DNA from: Raphanus sativus
Lineage: Eukaryota; Streptophyta; Magnoliopsida; Brassicales; Brassicaceae
Reading direction: 5' to 3'
Assembly: GCF_000801105.2 (NCBI RefSeq)
Contig: NC_079514.1
Span: forward strand, 3,038,001-3,102,000
DNA length: 64,000 bases
The translations under genes were made by a program, and so were the position numbers. Positions 46,553-59,135 of this stretch are shown here, in pieces; within the stretch, counting starts at the first letter, position 1; every line of letters begins with the position of its first letter. Under the pieces are notes generated by a model, which was not told the DNA's origin, ran no database searches, and worked only from the letters and a program-made list of their open reading frames with translations.

Positions 46553-47122
46553 TGTGTCATCATATAATTAATCATATTTTATACGTACCATCATATAAGT
46601 AATCATATAACTAATAGTATTTTATATATATCATCATATAACTAATTACATATATTGTATTTTTTAAACTCAATGTGAAATATAAACCATAATTTAAGTT
46701 GGTGTTTGAAATTGTGATATGTATTATATTTTTCTTATATATATTGAAAACATTTTTTATAATGGTTATTTGAAAATATTTTATTAAAAATCAATTTTCG
46801 AGTATATGTATATTTTGAATCAATTTTTTGATATAAATCAATTTTAAATTAGTATTTGATTTTAAATATGTACATAAAATTTAAATTTTGTTTTATGATT
46901 ATTTTAGACAAAAAATATTTTAGATAATTATACTGGAACATTTTCATATATTTTATATAAACAGTTTATCATAATATATTACTTTTGATTTTTCAAAATA
47001 ACTTAAGCTCATTACTGTACTTTTTTCTTAATATACTTCTATTTATGTTTCCAAATAACATTTTATATTTCTATTCATGTTTTCAATCGAATATTATTTC
47101 AGTTTTAATAATATAAACTAAA

Positions 47123-47515
47123 ACTTGATCATATTTGGATTTTTAATCCCTCTTTTTTTGTCGCAAGGGTTTTTAATCTTAAAGCAGAATTTTAAAAGAA
47201 TGAATTTCGTTGATATATTCAGAATTTGAATACCACAAAAAGGAGTTTTATATCATTATGCGGTCACTAAGTCTTAGAAACACAATTAGTTACCATGTTG
47301 ACCAAAAATTTATTTAGCAGTAACTTTATGTTTACAACATACATAAATATGGAAACTCACTCATATCATGTTTTTCTTTTTGGTAAAAATGTTAAATTAC
47401 GCATATGATAAGCTTTCTTTTTCAATATATTACAATAATTTGTGATAAGTTAATTTCAAAGTCTTCAATCCTGAATCAATAAAAGATATAAATACAAACA
47501 ATTAGAAAATTATTA
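47123..47515. repeat. Segmental duplicate, copy B (partner 43590-43985)
   Basis: Same orientation and sequence as 43590-43985, with small differences such as a CATGTTGACC/CATGTTAACC substitution and a missing ACA. The offset (3.5 kb) differs from that of the exon-1 duplication (4.5 kb) because of later insertions. Confidence 0.88.
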
Positions 47516-48321
47516 GCTAGCTGCATATTGTTTCCCTTTCCATGGATATATTTGAATACATCGGGTTTATATGCTAGGACCGAACACAACTACAATCCTG
47601 CGCTCATGACACTGCGAGTGTTCCAATCACATTTTTAATATTAGTTTCTTTATTTTTCAGCCAAAATCGTCCAAAAAAATCATGTAAAATTTTCAAGAGC
47701 TAGCTCTCATGTGGCCATCAGAAAAAATTAAACATGTAATATGGTTGGTAATAATAATAAAGCGATAATTATTTTATCCATGCTCTGCCTCAAAAAAATT
47801 GCTTCCCTTGTTTCTCTCGAACCGAATTGCCGAATTGGCATCTTTATCATCATCATCATTTTCTCTGTAGCGCATTTTATTCATTCCACAGCGAAAGATA
47901 AGAGGGAGGTCATAAAGAGAGATCAGATAGAAAAGGGAAACGAATCCATGAGAAGAAAGTTATAAAAACTGCCAAGAGATTCTTGTTTACATGCGTGCAT
48001 TAACATACCTAAATTACACGTTTCATTTGCGTACGTAACACTCAAGCGTTTGAAAGTGTCTCGCAGATCGGGAGATGGACAAGATAATATAAATCTTGCA
48101 CGGAGATTTCGTCGTGACTGGATCTGGTTCACATTGTTTCGGATGTTGGTAGCCTCCTTCTTCTGTGTTTCTTGTTTTATCTATTGTGGATTAAATATAC
48201 ATTGTTTATATTTCTAACTTTACATATTTTGATTCAGAGAAGAATCATATATATTGATTAGGCACTAGGTGTGAAGACACTTTCTGTTTGTGTCTCTGTA
48301 GATAGAGAGGTTTGATGAGAG
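47516..48321. other. Promoter and 5' leader of the GT14 gene
   Basis: Probably contains the promoter and 5' UTR of the downstream glycosyltransferase. From about 47880 the sequence becomes more GA-rich and less AT-biased, as in a leader. The ORF at 47741-47965 has no homology that I recognise and is probably UTR or promoter. Confidence 0.45.
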
Positions 48322-50512
48322 ATGAAGGCAGCTAAGAGGTGGAGTGTAGGAAACCTAGCGTCATTGCCTGGAGCTCGCCACCGTGCTCCTGCAAGAAGAA
48401 GGCTATGGATGATCATGGCGCTTTCACTGATCATCATGACGCTTTCACTGATCACCATGTTGGCTATAATGGCTTACATGTACCCTCATCACAGCAAACG
48501 TGCTTGTTACATGATTTCATCAAGGGGATGCCAGGCTTTAGCTGACTGGCTTCCCCCTTCTCTTAGAGAGTATTCTGATGATGAGATTGCTGCACGAGTA
48601 GTGATTAGAGAAATAATGAGTAACGCTCCTGTTATAAGAAGGGACTCCAAGATTGCATTCATGTTCTTGACTCCTGGTACATTGCCTTTTGAGAGGCTTT
48701 GGGACAGATTTTTCCAGGTACACTTTAGTTTTTACCACTGATGTCTTCTTCATAAACTGCAGATAGTTTGTTGGTTGGCCGGATACTGTAAAAGATTTAG
48801 CAGGCCATAAACATTTTTAGGTTAATTTTAATTAAAAAATCGACAATTTAGGGGTCATTCGACTTATTAATAGCTCTTTAAAATTTGGAGGCCAAAGCCA
48901 ATGTTTCATGCGGCTGTGTCTAGAATCTAGAATCTTCTCTCTTTATTACAGGGCCATGAAGGGAAGTTCTCTGTTTATATACATGCATCAAAGGAAAGGC
49001 CAGTTCACCACAGTCAATACTTTGCCAACCGCGAAATTCGCAGTGATGAGGTTTGTCTCCTCTGTATCCTTTTCTAGTGCCTATCTTTGAATATTTCATA
49101 TATTTTTAGCATCCACTGACATGTTAGTAAATGTGTATCTTATTGTGCAGGTGGTGTGGGGAAGAATATCAATGGTTGATGCAGAGAGAAGGTTGTTAGC
49201 TAATGCTCTTAGAGACCCTGCAAACCAGCAATTTGTTTTACTCTCTGAGAGGTGATTTCTTGACTTCCACCAAATTTTTCTCATTCGTCACTATTGAAGT
49301 TGCTTAACACATTTGAATGTTTATGGTTTTTGCAGTTGTGTGCCACTTCGAAGTTTTGAGTACATTTACAATTACCTGATGTACAGTAATCTCAGCTATG
49401 TTGACTGGTAAGTACGTCATGTTTCATCTCTTAGTCACTCTTCTTCCCCAACTTCATCCTTATCTCCTTCTGTCCTTCAGCTTTGACGATCCAGGACAAC
49501 ATGGATCAGGCAGGCATATGGATCACATGTTGCCTGAAATTCCAAAGAAGTATTTTCGAAAGGGTGCACAGGTAAAACATTGTGACTGGTCCAGTATTAA
49601 ACAACAAACGCTAAGGACTATAAGGAACTGGTTTTGGTTCAATGCTCTGATACATTCGGGGACACGTAACTATTCCGTGTTAGTGATGAACTAGTGTGTT
49701 ACTATGCAGTGGTTCACCATGAAGAGACAACACGCCATAGTAATCATGGCAGACAGTCTTTACTACTCTAGATTCAGGGATTACTGTGGGGTGAGTATCA
49801 GCTAAAGTCTAGATGTTCACTTACTTTCAACATGTATGAGAAAGACCACTCACTAATAAGAACAATTTCTTTTTTTTTGTTTTCTTCAGCCAGGTATAGA
49901 GAACAACAAGAACTGCATAGCTGATGAACACTATCTGCCAACATTCTTTCATGTATGAGATCTTTTCAACTCAATCTCTTTGTTTCTCTTCATCTGTTAT
50001 ATATTATATTATTCGGTTGCAGATGCTTGATCCGGGTGGCATTTCTAACTGGAGTGTAACACAAGTTGACTGGTCTGAGAGACAGTGGCATCCCAAAACA
50101 TACATGCCTGAGGATGTCACACACGAGTTACTAAACAACCTCACGGTATATATAAAAATCATATAAACCAGAATTGAAGCTTTATCATCTTTGCATCAGT
50201 TCTCTTAAAAAGTTTTTGATTGGTCCATCTACAGTCTAGTGACACCGTCGTACATGTCACAAGTGTTGGAATGGTACACACTTTCGAAAAACCATGTCTT
50301 AGCTCTGATCTTTATGCAAGATTCTATGCAAACACAACACCCTTTTTGTTTTGGTTAATTAACAACAGGGTGAAGAAATATTGATGCCTTGTATGTGGAA
50401 CGGAATCAAAAGACCTTGCTTCTTGTTTGGAAGGAAGTTTCACCCGGACACGCTTGATAAACTCTTGGATCTCTTCTCCAACTACACAAGATCGGTCTCT
50501 TGGCATTTGTGA
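48322..50512 (+). CDS. GT14 core-2/I-branching glycosyltransferase-like protein (DUF266), 10 exons, 402 aa
   Basis: Exons 48322-48717, 48952-49050, 49151-49251, 49336-49407, 49481-49571, 49710-49790, 49890-49952, 50023-50145, 50235-50273 and 50369-50512 (1209 bp) all join GT-AG in phase. It is a type II membrane protein: basic N-terminus, then a hydrophobic anchor at about residues 32-52. The lumenal GT14 domain carries KIAFMFLTPGTLPFERLW, FSVYIHAS, VVWGRISMVDAERRLLANAL, FVLLSESCVPL, WFTMKRQHA, CIADEHYLPTF and the ending RPCFLFGRKF. This matches the Arabidopsis At4g30060 type. Family members are thought to add sugars to arabinogalactan or other glycans in the Golgi; the substrate of this one is unknown. 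The conserved SESC and DEHY segments are intact. It converges on the subtilase at 51552. Confidence 0.95.
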
Positions 50513-51551
50513 TTTAATTTAAAAGGATGTTTTTTCTTCTATACACAACTAAGATTCTTCTAACACTATAGCTACAAGTCTAGAAGCTTAATTAAGGAGG
50601 TATTGAGAACCTTTTTTTTTGCAACTTCTGCTTCATTTTGGTTGGAGGGAGACTTTGGTTTCATTCTTTTATTTTTTTTATCCACTCTGTTTTACGTTAT
50701 ATACTTATCTCATATTTATCCTTCAACATATATATCTTCTTGGTTTTTGAGTAGTAATCTTGAGATAAACTTTTATTATAATTGCTTTAACCAAAGAAAC
50801 GTCCTAACTAACATGCAACTACTCTTCTTTCAGATGACCACGTCGAAACAATGTAGATTTTAAACAACTAACAAGTTATCTAGACTCGACTTAAGCCTCT
50901 CCATATAGTTGTAGCCTTCCTTGTCTGCATCTTTCGACAAATGGTTTAAGATGGAGCAGATGTGACTTCATGTGAAGATATGCAGATGTGGAATCCCACG
51001 ATGGAGATTTTTAGCGGGATTTTGTCCATACTGCAACGTTTCATTTCTCATTTGGATCAGAGTTGTCCATAGACGTGAAGAGCGTATTCTAGAAGTCGAT
51101 TAAACCAATTAACCAACCGGGTGCTTTCTGCTTAACCATGACTCACGGTTAAGCAGAACACAATCTGGTACCAACCTTCAAGAAAATGGTCTTCACATCT
51201 AGCGACAGCTCTGCTCCATATTAGAAGTGGAACGTTACAACTGCTCAAGCCAAATCTGCACTCCAAGTGGATCATGAGCAAAGTGACCTACTCGGTTACT
51301 TGCACGCTACGCTTCTAAACAAATATAATACCATAAGTAGAAAGGTTAGTAGAAAAAAGAGCTAAAGTATCATATAATTATACTACTATCATCTCCTCAA
51401 GGTTCTTATAAAGCAAACAAATATTACTAATTATACAAACTGTATTATTCCTTTTTTACTCAGACAAAACTAATATTTTTTTATTATTATTACTGCGTAT
51501 TACAAAAATAACAATAATAATATTACAAAACCTCACATCACATTCTTTTCT
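50513..51551. other. Convergent intergenic region between GT14 and SBT2
   Basis: Should contain both 3' UTRs. No gene was recognised; the ORF at 50603-50863 appears spurious. It includes a strong hairpin at 51126-51158, listed separately. Confidence 0.5.
51126..51158. repeat. 12-bp perfect hairpin (9-nt loop) between convergent genes
   Basis: TTCTGCTTAACC (51126-51137) pairs exactly with GGTTAAGCAGAA (51147-51158) around ATGACTCAC. GTG (51121-51123) can extend the pairing with CAC (51159-51161) after a small bulge. It lies in the region where the two 3' ends meet. Confidence 0.8.
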
Positions 51552-54500
51552 TCATCGCTTTTGTCCCAAGGCAACCACTGGGAGACTCACTTTATGCCCA
51601 CGGCTTCCTTTCAACGTAACCTCTCCGAAGCTATAAGCTCCGGTCACTGATCTCACCGTCAGAGTCACCGAGAACTCTCTAGAAGCCCCCGCTCTAAGCG
51701 TCATCGCAGGAGGACTCACTTCAATAGCAATAGACGGCTCCATCCTCGATGTGATCGTGTACGTCTCTTCCTCCTCCGCAACATTCGTCACTCTCCTCGT
51801 CACCGTCTGCGTCCTCACCAGATGAGAGACGGCTATAGACGGCGAGTTGAAGTTCGAAGGGTGTCTCATTCTGTAGTTGCAAGGAGTGTTGGTGAAGTTC
51901 CTTATCTCGTGAGCGTTGATACCTGGCGTGGTGCACAAGAAACCTAAGTAGTCCTCGTAACCTGCGTCGAAGACGAGGCCAGGGTCCAGAGCGGCGCTTG
52001 GATTGACGTGGCCGCTACCGTAATCGAACGGAGTTGCTTTGACGAGCGTCATCGTCTCTGTTTCAGAGTACTGCTGCGCTTGGAGAGGCCTCCCTGCTCG
52101 GTCCATGACCGTTGAAGTCGTCATCAGAGCTGATTTGATGGCGGCTGGACTCCACTGAGGATGCTTCTGTTTCACCAGTGCAGCTATACCGGCGATGTGC
52201 GGTGCAGCCATGCTTGTGCCAGAGATCAGTGCAAATCCTTCACCTGCTCAATAGCCAAGAAAAACTAAACAAGAGTGTACTTGAAATGTATATGATTCTG
52301 AGGAGATGCTTACCGACGTAGTTAGCCTCGTCTGTTCCGTTCTGAGACCAAGCAGACCAGATGAGAGAGCCTGGAGCAAGAATGTCTGGTTTGAGGAGAT
52401 CAGCATCCTGAAAGCTGAAATCTTTGGTGTTGGGTCCTCGAGCTGAGAACAGAGCCACTTCAGGTGCTGATTTGTGGAGAATTGGTTCCAGACCGTCTCC
52501 TATGCTTCCTTCAGCTTTAAAGCTCTTTACTCTTCCCATCCAATCTCTTGAAGTTGTGACATTGTAGTAATCAATCAAATCCTACAAAAGAAAATGAAAA
52601 AAACAATAATAACAAGTTGAGGAAAATATAACTAATTGTCTGAACACAAAATTTTATAAATATTGGTCGGTTCCTAACGTTGTTACCCAAACTGAAACCG
52701 AACCCAATTGAGGAAAATATAACTGTCTGGACACAAAATTTTATAAATATTAGCTGGTTTCTAACATTGTTATCCGAACCGGAACCGAATTTCATAAATA
52801 ACCGAATAGTTCCTATATCTATAGAACTAAAATCGAAAAAAACCAAACCAGAACCGAGCCGAAAACCGAGGCATAGAGACTACATTTACCATTGACTTAG
52901 AGACATCCGTGATGAGAATCCCCGGAATGCCAGAAGGGACAGGATCAAACTTTGTTCCTGGAGAAACATTCTCAACAACAAGAACAAAACCAGCTGCTCC
53001 AAGATGCCTAGCAGTCTCAGCAACTTTCTTGATGGAAGCTGAGCCAGCAACAAAGTTAAAAGAATACCCACAAAGCAGAATGTTTCCTTCAACCAACTTC
53101 TTATTCAAAACTTCTGGCTTCTGGCAATCTGATGGATTGTATCTCACACCAGAAGAACCAAGCAGAACATCGTTTGCTGAGACCATCTTGTAAGAACGGT
53201 GAGGTCTAGTAGAAGCTGCACACCAACACACATGTATAATCAAAGGAATGTTCCACAAATGCAGAGCAGAGTAAAGGAGAAAACTTACGAGATAGTCCTA
53301 TTCCGGCAAGCATTTTTCCGTTTCCGAGGGTCAGATGGTTCTTGTATCTGCGGTCATCGATCGCAGCAGCAACAGTAGTTATCCAAGGGCTGTATGAAAC
53401 CAGAGTTTTCGGAAATGGACCTCCGTTTCCAGCAGCTTGAGCAACGAATACACCAGCTTTCACGGCTCCAAGAAGTGTAGCATCGAATGGGTTTAAGAAG
53501 GTTGTCTTTGTAGTAGTTGGAGGACTGTTTGGACCAACCGAGAGGCTCAATATATCAACTCCATCATGAACAGCCTGCTCACAAAAAAAAACATACTATG
53601 TTATTGCTCAAGTGCAGCAAGAGAGACCATCATCTCATCATAAGGTGCTAAGTTATTGCTTATTACCTGATCAATGGCAGCAACAACATCAGATACAAAC
53701 CCTCCAAAAAGCCTATAGAGAGCTTTGTAAACAGCAATCCTGCAACAACAACAAAAAAAGCATTCAACTTATTAAAGACATGCAAAGAGGATGAAGTTAA
53801 ATCCACCAGTTGAGGAATCATCTATGTACCTAGCACGAGGAGCCATCCCACTTGCTTTTCCAAACTCATAGCCGTGCATCCTCACCGGAACACCATTATT
53901 CCCAGCTGCAATAGCTGCCGTATGACTGAAAAAGCAGTTCTAAGAAGGTGTGAGATAAGTTCTAAGAAGCGTTTTTATAAAACTTATTCTTGTAACGAAC
54001 CTTCCATGTCCATCGCCATCCATAGGTGAAGCAAAGTCAACATCAGGGTTAAACGCACCAGCAGCTTTAGCAGCTTCAGCAAAATGCTGAGCTCCTATGA
54101 TCTTCCCATTGCAGAAGCTAAGCTTAGTACGAGGATCATCCTCACACTTCCCTTTGTAACTAGGATGAGGGCCATAAGGAACTGATGTATGGTGAGAGGC
54201 AAAGCTAGGGTGATGAGGAAAGATCCCAGAGTCTATAAACCCAATCACAATATCTTCCCCTGCTCTGTCGTAGCCACCACCTGTCGGCCACACATCGGTC
54301 GGTAACCCCAAGAACTGCGGTGTGTGTGTGGTGAGCTTCCTCACTTTCCAGTCTCTGCTCACGGATTTCACACCAGGCGAGCGACGAAGCATCTCCGCCT
54401 ACTAATGTAGAGGAACAGTTGTAAGCAACACCACACTGAAAACGAAAGTAGTAGAGAGAGTTTTGGATTGGTGTTTTCACCTGATCAGGGGAGAGATGAG

Positions 54501-54882
54501 CTGAGAATCCGTTGATGAGGTGTTTGTAGCTGTAAAGCTTTTTGTATGATCCTTCTTGGAAGAGCATTCCAAGAAGCATGTCATGTTTCCTCTCAAGGTG
54601 ACGCCCATATGAAGTCACCAATTCACTGCTTGCAAACAGAGAGGTTACATATTATTAAGCTGTAATAAGATTGTGCTTGAAAGAAGAGAGAGAACAAAGG
54701 CCACACACAGGGTACCTAGTGGTATCGATTTTCTCATCAGAGTCCACAGCAGTAGCTTCAAAACCATTAACACCACCGTGGTAACTAATGATTGGATCTC
54801 CTTCCATAGTCACAATGTAAATCTCTGCCGTCACAGTGTACAAGATTGCGAAAAAGACTACAACTTTACAACACATATCCAT
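51552..54882 (-). CDS. SBT2.6: SBT2-class subtilisin-like serine protease with PA domain, 9 exons, 816 aa
   Basis: Secreted subtilase (MEROPS S8). Exons by descending position: 54882-54716, 54625-54481, 54398-54001, 53925-53830, 53739-53667, 53574-53289, 53215-52890, 52581-52314, 52243-51552. They total 2451 bp, all GT-AG and in phase. Signal peptide is about 1-20, then an I9 prodomain (YIVTMEGDP ... INGFSAHLSPDQ). Catalytic residues are Asp about 160 (GFIDSGI), His about 235 (DGDGHGSHTA), Asn about 343 (AAGNGG) and Ser about 597 (SGTSMAAPH). A PA domain lies between His and Ser, and a C-terminal Fn3-like region ends ALGQKR. Length and sequence fit Arabidopsis SBT2.6 (At4g30020). An in-frame ATG at 54909 would add nine residues (MLLWWGRRK); I prefer MDMCC because the signal peptide then starts properly. 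Intron 7 contains a repeat. All catalytic residues are present. Confidence 0.95.
52605..52800. repeat. Tandem duplication (about 90-bp period) in SBT2.6 intron 7
   Basis: Two copies of a unit starting TTGAGGAAAATATAACT share ACACAAAATTTTATAAATAT and a diverged TCCTAACGTTGTTACCC / TCTAACATTGTTATCCG tail. CCGAACC words continue after them. It lies within intron 7 (52582-52889) and does not affect the coding sequence. Confidence 0.7.
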
Positions 54883-54909
54883 CTTTCTTCTTCCCCACCA
54901 AAGAAGCAC

Positions 54910-57900
54910 ACCAGCTCAATTATGCTGTAGACTAATCTGCAGTATCAAAAAAGAAAAAGAAAAAGCATTAGCATCTCCCTGCAACAACAAAATATCTATG
55001 AACAGGACAGAGACCAACCACTACATAAATATTCAAAGATAACACTGATCAGCCAATCTCACAAACTTATCAGAGAGCTTAGGAGAAACAGTTTTTGCTA
55101 TCTACAGATTGATATAAAGGACAAAACTTTGAAACAAAAAATCTGACATGTAACAGATGATTTAGCTTTAACTTTTTAAAGAGGAACCCAACCACGCACA
55201 TGAAGGAAAGCCCACTCTCAATTAACTCCAAAGATACAGACTTTGGGGATATCTCAGATGAGTCCCACTTGACAGAAAGACATCATCATATGCTGTAGTA
55301 GATTGGTAAAAATCCCAAAAAAAAACTTACCCAAAACAAAGCAACTTGTAAAACACACACACATCAATCTACTTGAGATAAGAAAAAAAAAATGAAGCCA
55401 CTTTCACAAATCTTTCAAGCAAGGGATCATCTTGAATTGAAGGTTGAATAAAGCCAAAAAAAGGATAAAAGAGAGAAACTTTAAGAACTTACTCTCTGAT
55501 TCACGGAACGAATCAAGTGGAAACGGTGAGATTTTTTACGGTTTAGATCAAACCGGCCAAAGATTCCAAATTTAGTCACTGTACTTACATCAGATGTGGT
55601 GCAGATAGATAGATAACAATCTGAACGAGATTGATTGATATGTAAAGAAGAGTATTTTTGCAATGTAAATAAGTGGGGATGTTGTCAGTGAGACATGGAG
55701 AGAGAGAGAGAGTGTGTCTGTGTGTGTATGTATTAATTTGAGATTTAGGGCTTTTGTTCTTCTTATTTTTAATTATTTTTTGTTTCTTCAATGTCAAGCA
55801 GTTTAATTCTTTTTATTAATCTCTGTTAAACTTTAATTATTTTTCTTCAATCTCAAGCAGACAACGAACCGTGGAAAATGGCAGTTCTCACATCTGTAAC
55901 TTTTAAAAAATATATATATTTATGTTTTTTTAATTAATATAAATCTTTAGTGACGTTGCTTATGAAATAGAACATACATGTAGCAAAAGAGGTTAGAAAA
56001 GAAAAGTCCAAGGAAGGGGATGTCAAAAGAGAGTTTGACTTGGTAATTGATGATCCGTAAAGAAAAGTAGAAAACGTTATAAAAAGGGATCATTAATTTA
56101 TCTAGAGAGACATAAAGTAAATGTTAATGATGTTTGATTAGAATTCGTGTTTCAATCACATAACGCGTTTTCCCTCCAAAAGCATATTATTATGAATACA
56201 GTTCGATAGCACTTGATTGTGTTTCTTTTTTTTGGATTATCTTGAAGATTTTTACTCCATTATGGTCCTATGACATAATTATGAAGAGAAAATGGTAGAT
56301 AGTTTGTAAGAGACTCAACTGAGAATTTGGACTAATAGTTTAAAAAATCATATGTTATTTGACTAATTAAGCTTTCATCTTTGAATATGAAAGTATTTGT
56401 AATGTAGTTAAGTAAGTTGGAGGTATACGTGGTCGTATAAAGTTAAGCATCCAAGGGCACATGTGAGTGCTATGTCGTTTAGTTGAAACACATCATGTGT
56501 CACGAGTCATGTGACCTTTCTTCTTGTCCAAAATTTTGATTCCTTCTCTAAGTTCTCTTGCACCAACCAAATAAACTTCCCACAGTATTTGATGGTTAAC
56601 TATTTATTAGTCTAACTCTATTTGTTTGTCAACATGTTTCAAGAGCTTTTGCATGTTATTTAAGTACCAATATAAGCTGAACTTACTTTGTATTTTCACC
56701 GGCATTAGCAAAAGGTAATAGAGATATAACACGTCTCTTTTATGCCCGTCGATGGTATCAGATGTTATTGATTACAGATGAAACAAAAAAAAATTATCTA
56801 TCGTACGTGTACAAATTTGAAGTGGCAATGAAAACTATTGATTGATTGTTAGGATTAATTTGAGTTTAATGAAACTCCTCTAGTTGTATAAAAGTATTGT
56901 ATGTGTGAGTTATTTGCAAATCATTTGCATCACTCATATACTTGAATCAGCAAATGATTGGTAGATTAGTAATGTGTTTAATTTTATGCATGTGTGTGAT
57001 ATGCCAATTTAATCGTTTCTCATCCATAAACGAAGAAAAGAAAAAATATTTCTTACTAAAAAATAAAGATAAATTAAGAGTTGCAGTGACAAAACAACAT
57101 GGTTATTACGTTTGCTATATTTTGAACTTTTCTTACTTTTTTGGTAAACCAAAGTTTTTTTGTTTAGAAAAAAATGTTACATCTGTTGGTCCTGCCAAAC
57201 AAATTGTATATACAAATTGCTAAATAACTTCTTTTTTAAAAGGAAATTATTTGTTCTATCATATTTTGCCCTTTGATTATGGAGCACCTTGTTGTTGATG
57301 ATCATCAAAAGAAACTTTGAACTACCTTTCGGTCAAAAGGGGATAGAATCAATTTGCAGTGTGCGAAATCGTGACAGCTAACTTTTCGTGAGTGAGTCTA
57401 CATAACATTTATTGATTATGTTGAATTAGGTGTAACGACAAAAATGCTATTTAATTTAGTATTTATTTCTTCTATCTATATCTATACGACTATACCCAGT
57501 TACCCACATTTGTTTATATGTATTATACTTATACAACCGAACTGAAGTATCACGTATAATTTGCTTGAAAATGACTAATGCTAGAAGGCAACAATGAAAA
57601 TTCGTCTCGACTCTGCTGATAAACGACGGAACTATCGTGATGTATAGTAGAATGAGAAAGGTGAAAAGATGATTTGGCTTTCTCGTGAAGATATATGAAT
57701 TATGATAATACTCCCAAAAGTGATGTCGACTAAATGTAACTTTTAGAATAGATGAGTAAGTTCGGGCTTGGGCTTAAGTCATTTTAACAGACTAGCTCTC
57801 CAAATAGATGAATTCTACATAGAGTAAGCCCACCTTAGGCCCAAGCTCAGATGACTAACTCCCTATCAATTAGAACAGAAGATGGGCAGAGGACAAGCCA

Positions 57901-58110
57901 AGATTATGCATACTTGTGTTCCCAAGTATCAAATAGATCAAACCGAAACACTTAAACAGGAACAAAACGAAATGCTGAATCCACAGCTTATATTACGATA
58001 AAAGAAACAACAGTTTCATTATTCATCAATATCATCAAGCTTCAGTTTTGAAAAGAAAAAAAAAAGAAAAGGTTTTCCTTTAGATCAATAAATAATATCA
58101 ATCCAGGAGA
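54910..58110. other. Upstream region of SBT2.6 and gene-free spacer
   Basis: 54883-55800 probably holds the subtilase 5' UTR and promoter, perhaps with a leader intron (CT/GA-rich tracts near 55690-55720). From 55800 to 58110 it is AT-rich spacer. The ORFs at 55481, 55585 and 56942 show no domain. No RNA gene was recognised. Confidence 0.45.
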
Positions 58111-58569
58111 TTCAGGAAAATAAGAAATAACAAGACATGCAATCTTCATTCAGTCTGTTCACCATCGCAGAAACCAACATCTGCATATTCATAAACAAAA
58201 CCAAGAGACCACCCCATTCATCATTACAAAACTGATAATATGATAACAACTTCAATACATAAATAAAATTAAGATTATCAACGAGACCATCATAGTTATC
58301 ACTCCACATCCATCCAACCATCTAACAACCAAACAAAAAAAAGAGATCAACCGTTCATTACAGAACTGCCCAAAGAACCTAAACTAATCAATAATCATCA
58401 ACATTAGCACATCTCAATCAGAACAAAAGATGAAACCTTTTATAATCAAAGCAATCAACTGAAACATTTTCTTATAAATTAAAAAAAAAAAATCAAACTT
58501 TGACTCTAAAAATCTATTCTTTCACAGACAAAACGATTATTACTCATTAATCAAAACAGAACCTGGAGA

Positions 58570-58842
58570 TCAATGGCCACCGTGCTCCTTGGCATGCTGC
58601 TGGTGCTCGAGATGGCGACGCTCGTTAGGGAGAGCGACGAGGTAAGAGAAAGCCATGCCTCCGAAGCAGATGTGGAGGAGAGGTTGGACGGAGCTGGTCT
58701 GGATGTATTTGTCGTTGTAGTTATCGAGACCTTTCTTCACATACGTCTTCACGGACTGCGTCGAAAACGAAGATTTGATGTAGGAAGGAAGCTCCTTCAC
58801 CTTCTTGCCTTTGATCTCGCTGTATACTCTCCTCATCGCCAT
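58570..58842 (-). CDS. ATP17: Mitochondrial ATP synthase-associated 90-aa protein (ATP17-like)
   Basis: Single-exon 90-codon ORF reading MAMRRVYSEIKGKKVKELPS, with a membrane helix at about residues 54-71 (VQPLLHICFGGMAFSYLVAL) and a His-rich tail (EHQQHAKEHGGH). It matches the At4g30010 type, a small conserved plant protein recovered with mitochondrial complex V. It is often mislabelled as an RNA helicase or fibre protein in annotations. The N-terminus is basic and amphipathic without an obvious cleavable presequence, as expected of a small Fo-associated subunit. The likely 3' UTR extends toward 58110. The order next to SBT2.6 is conserved with Arabidopsis, which supports the call. Confidence 0.88.
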   Translation of the reverse strand: MAMRRVYSEIKGKKVKELPSYIKSSFSTQSVKTYVKKGLDNYNDKYIQTSSVQPLLHICFGGMAFSYLVALPNERRHLEHQQHAKEHGGH

Positions 58843-59135
58843 TTTCGATCTCGATTCGTTGGTTTGCGCTCACGAGTAGGGAGAGATATGTAAGAAAAAA
58901 GAATTAACCCTAATCCACGAATTGGGGATCGAGAGAGACAAAGCTGACAATAAACTGAATGAGTTTCGGTTTGGTTTTTGTTTTGGTTTTGGTTTTATTC
59001 GGTTTTACTACTTGCTAATTCTACTGGTTTCTTCGTTTTGTTTTGTCCGTTTGTCCGGTTAGCTCGGTTGTAATGTAAACTGATTGTTAGGTACTGGTTT
59101 GTTCGGTTATGAATGATAAACCGGAGACAATCTAA

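Noticed and set aside
47741..47965. 74-codon ORF upstream of the GT14 gene
   Set aside because: Hydrophobic low-complexity stretch (poly-Ile from ATC repeats), no homologue recognised, probably leader or promoter.
58573..58893. 106-codon plus ORF
   Set aside because: Antisense shadow of the ATP17-like gene, which is conserved on the minus strand.
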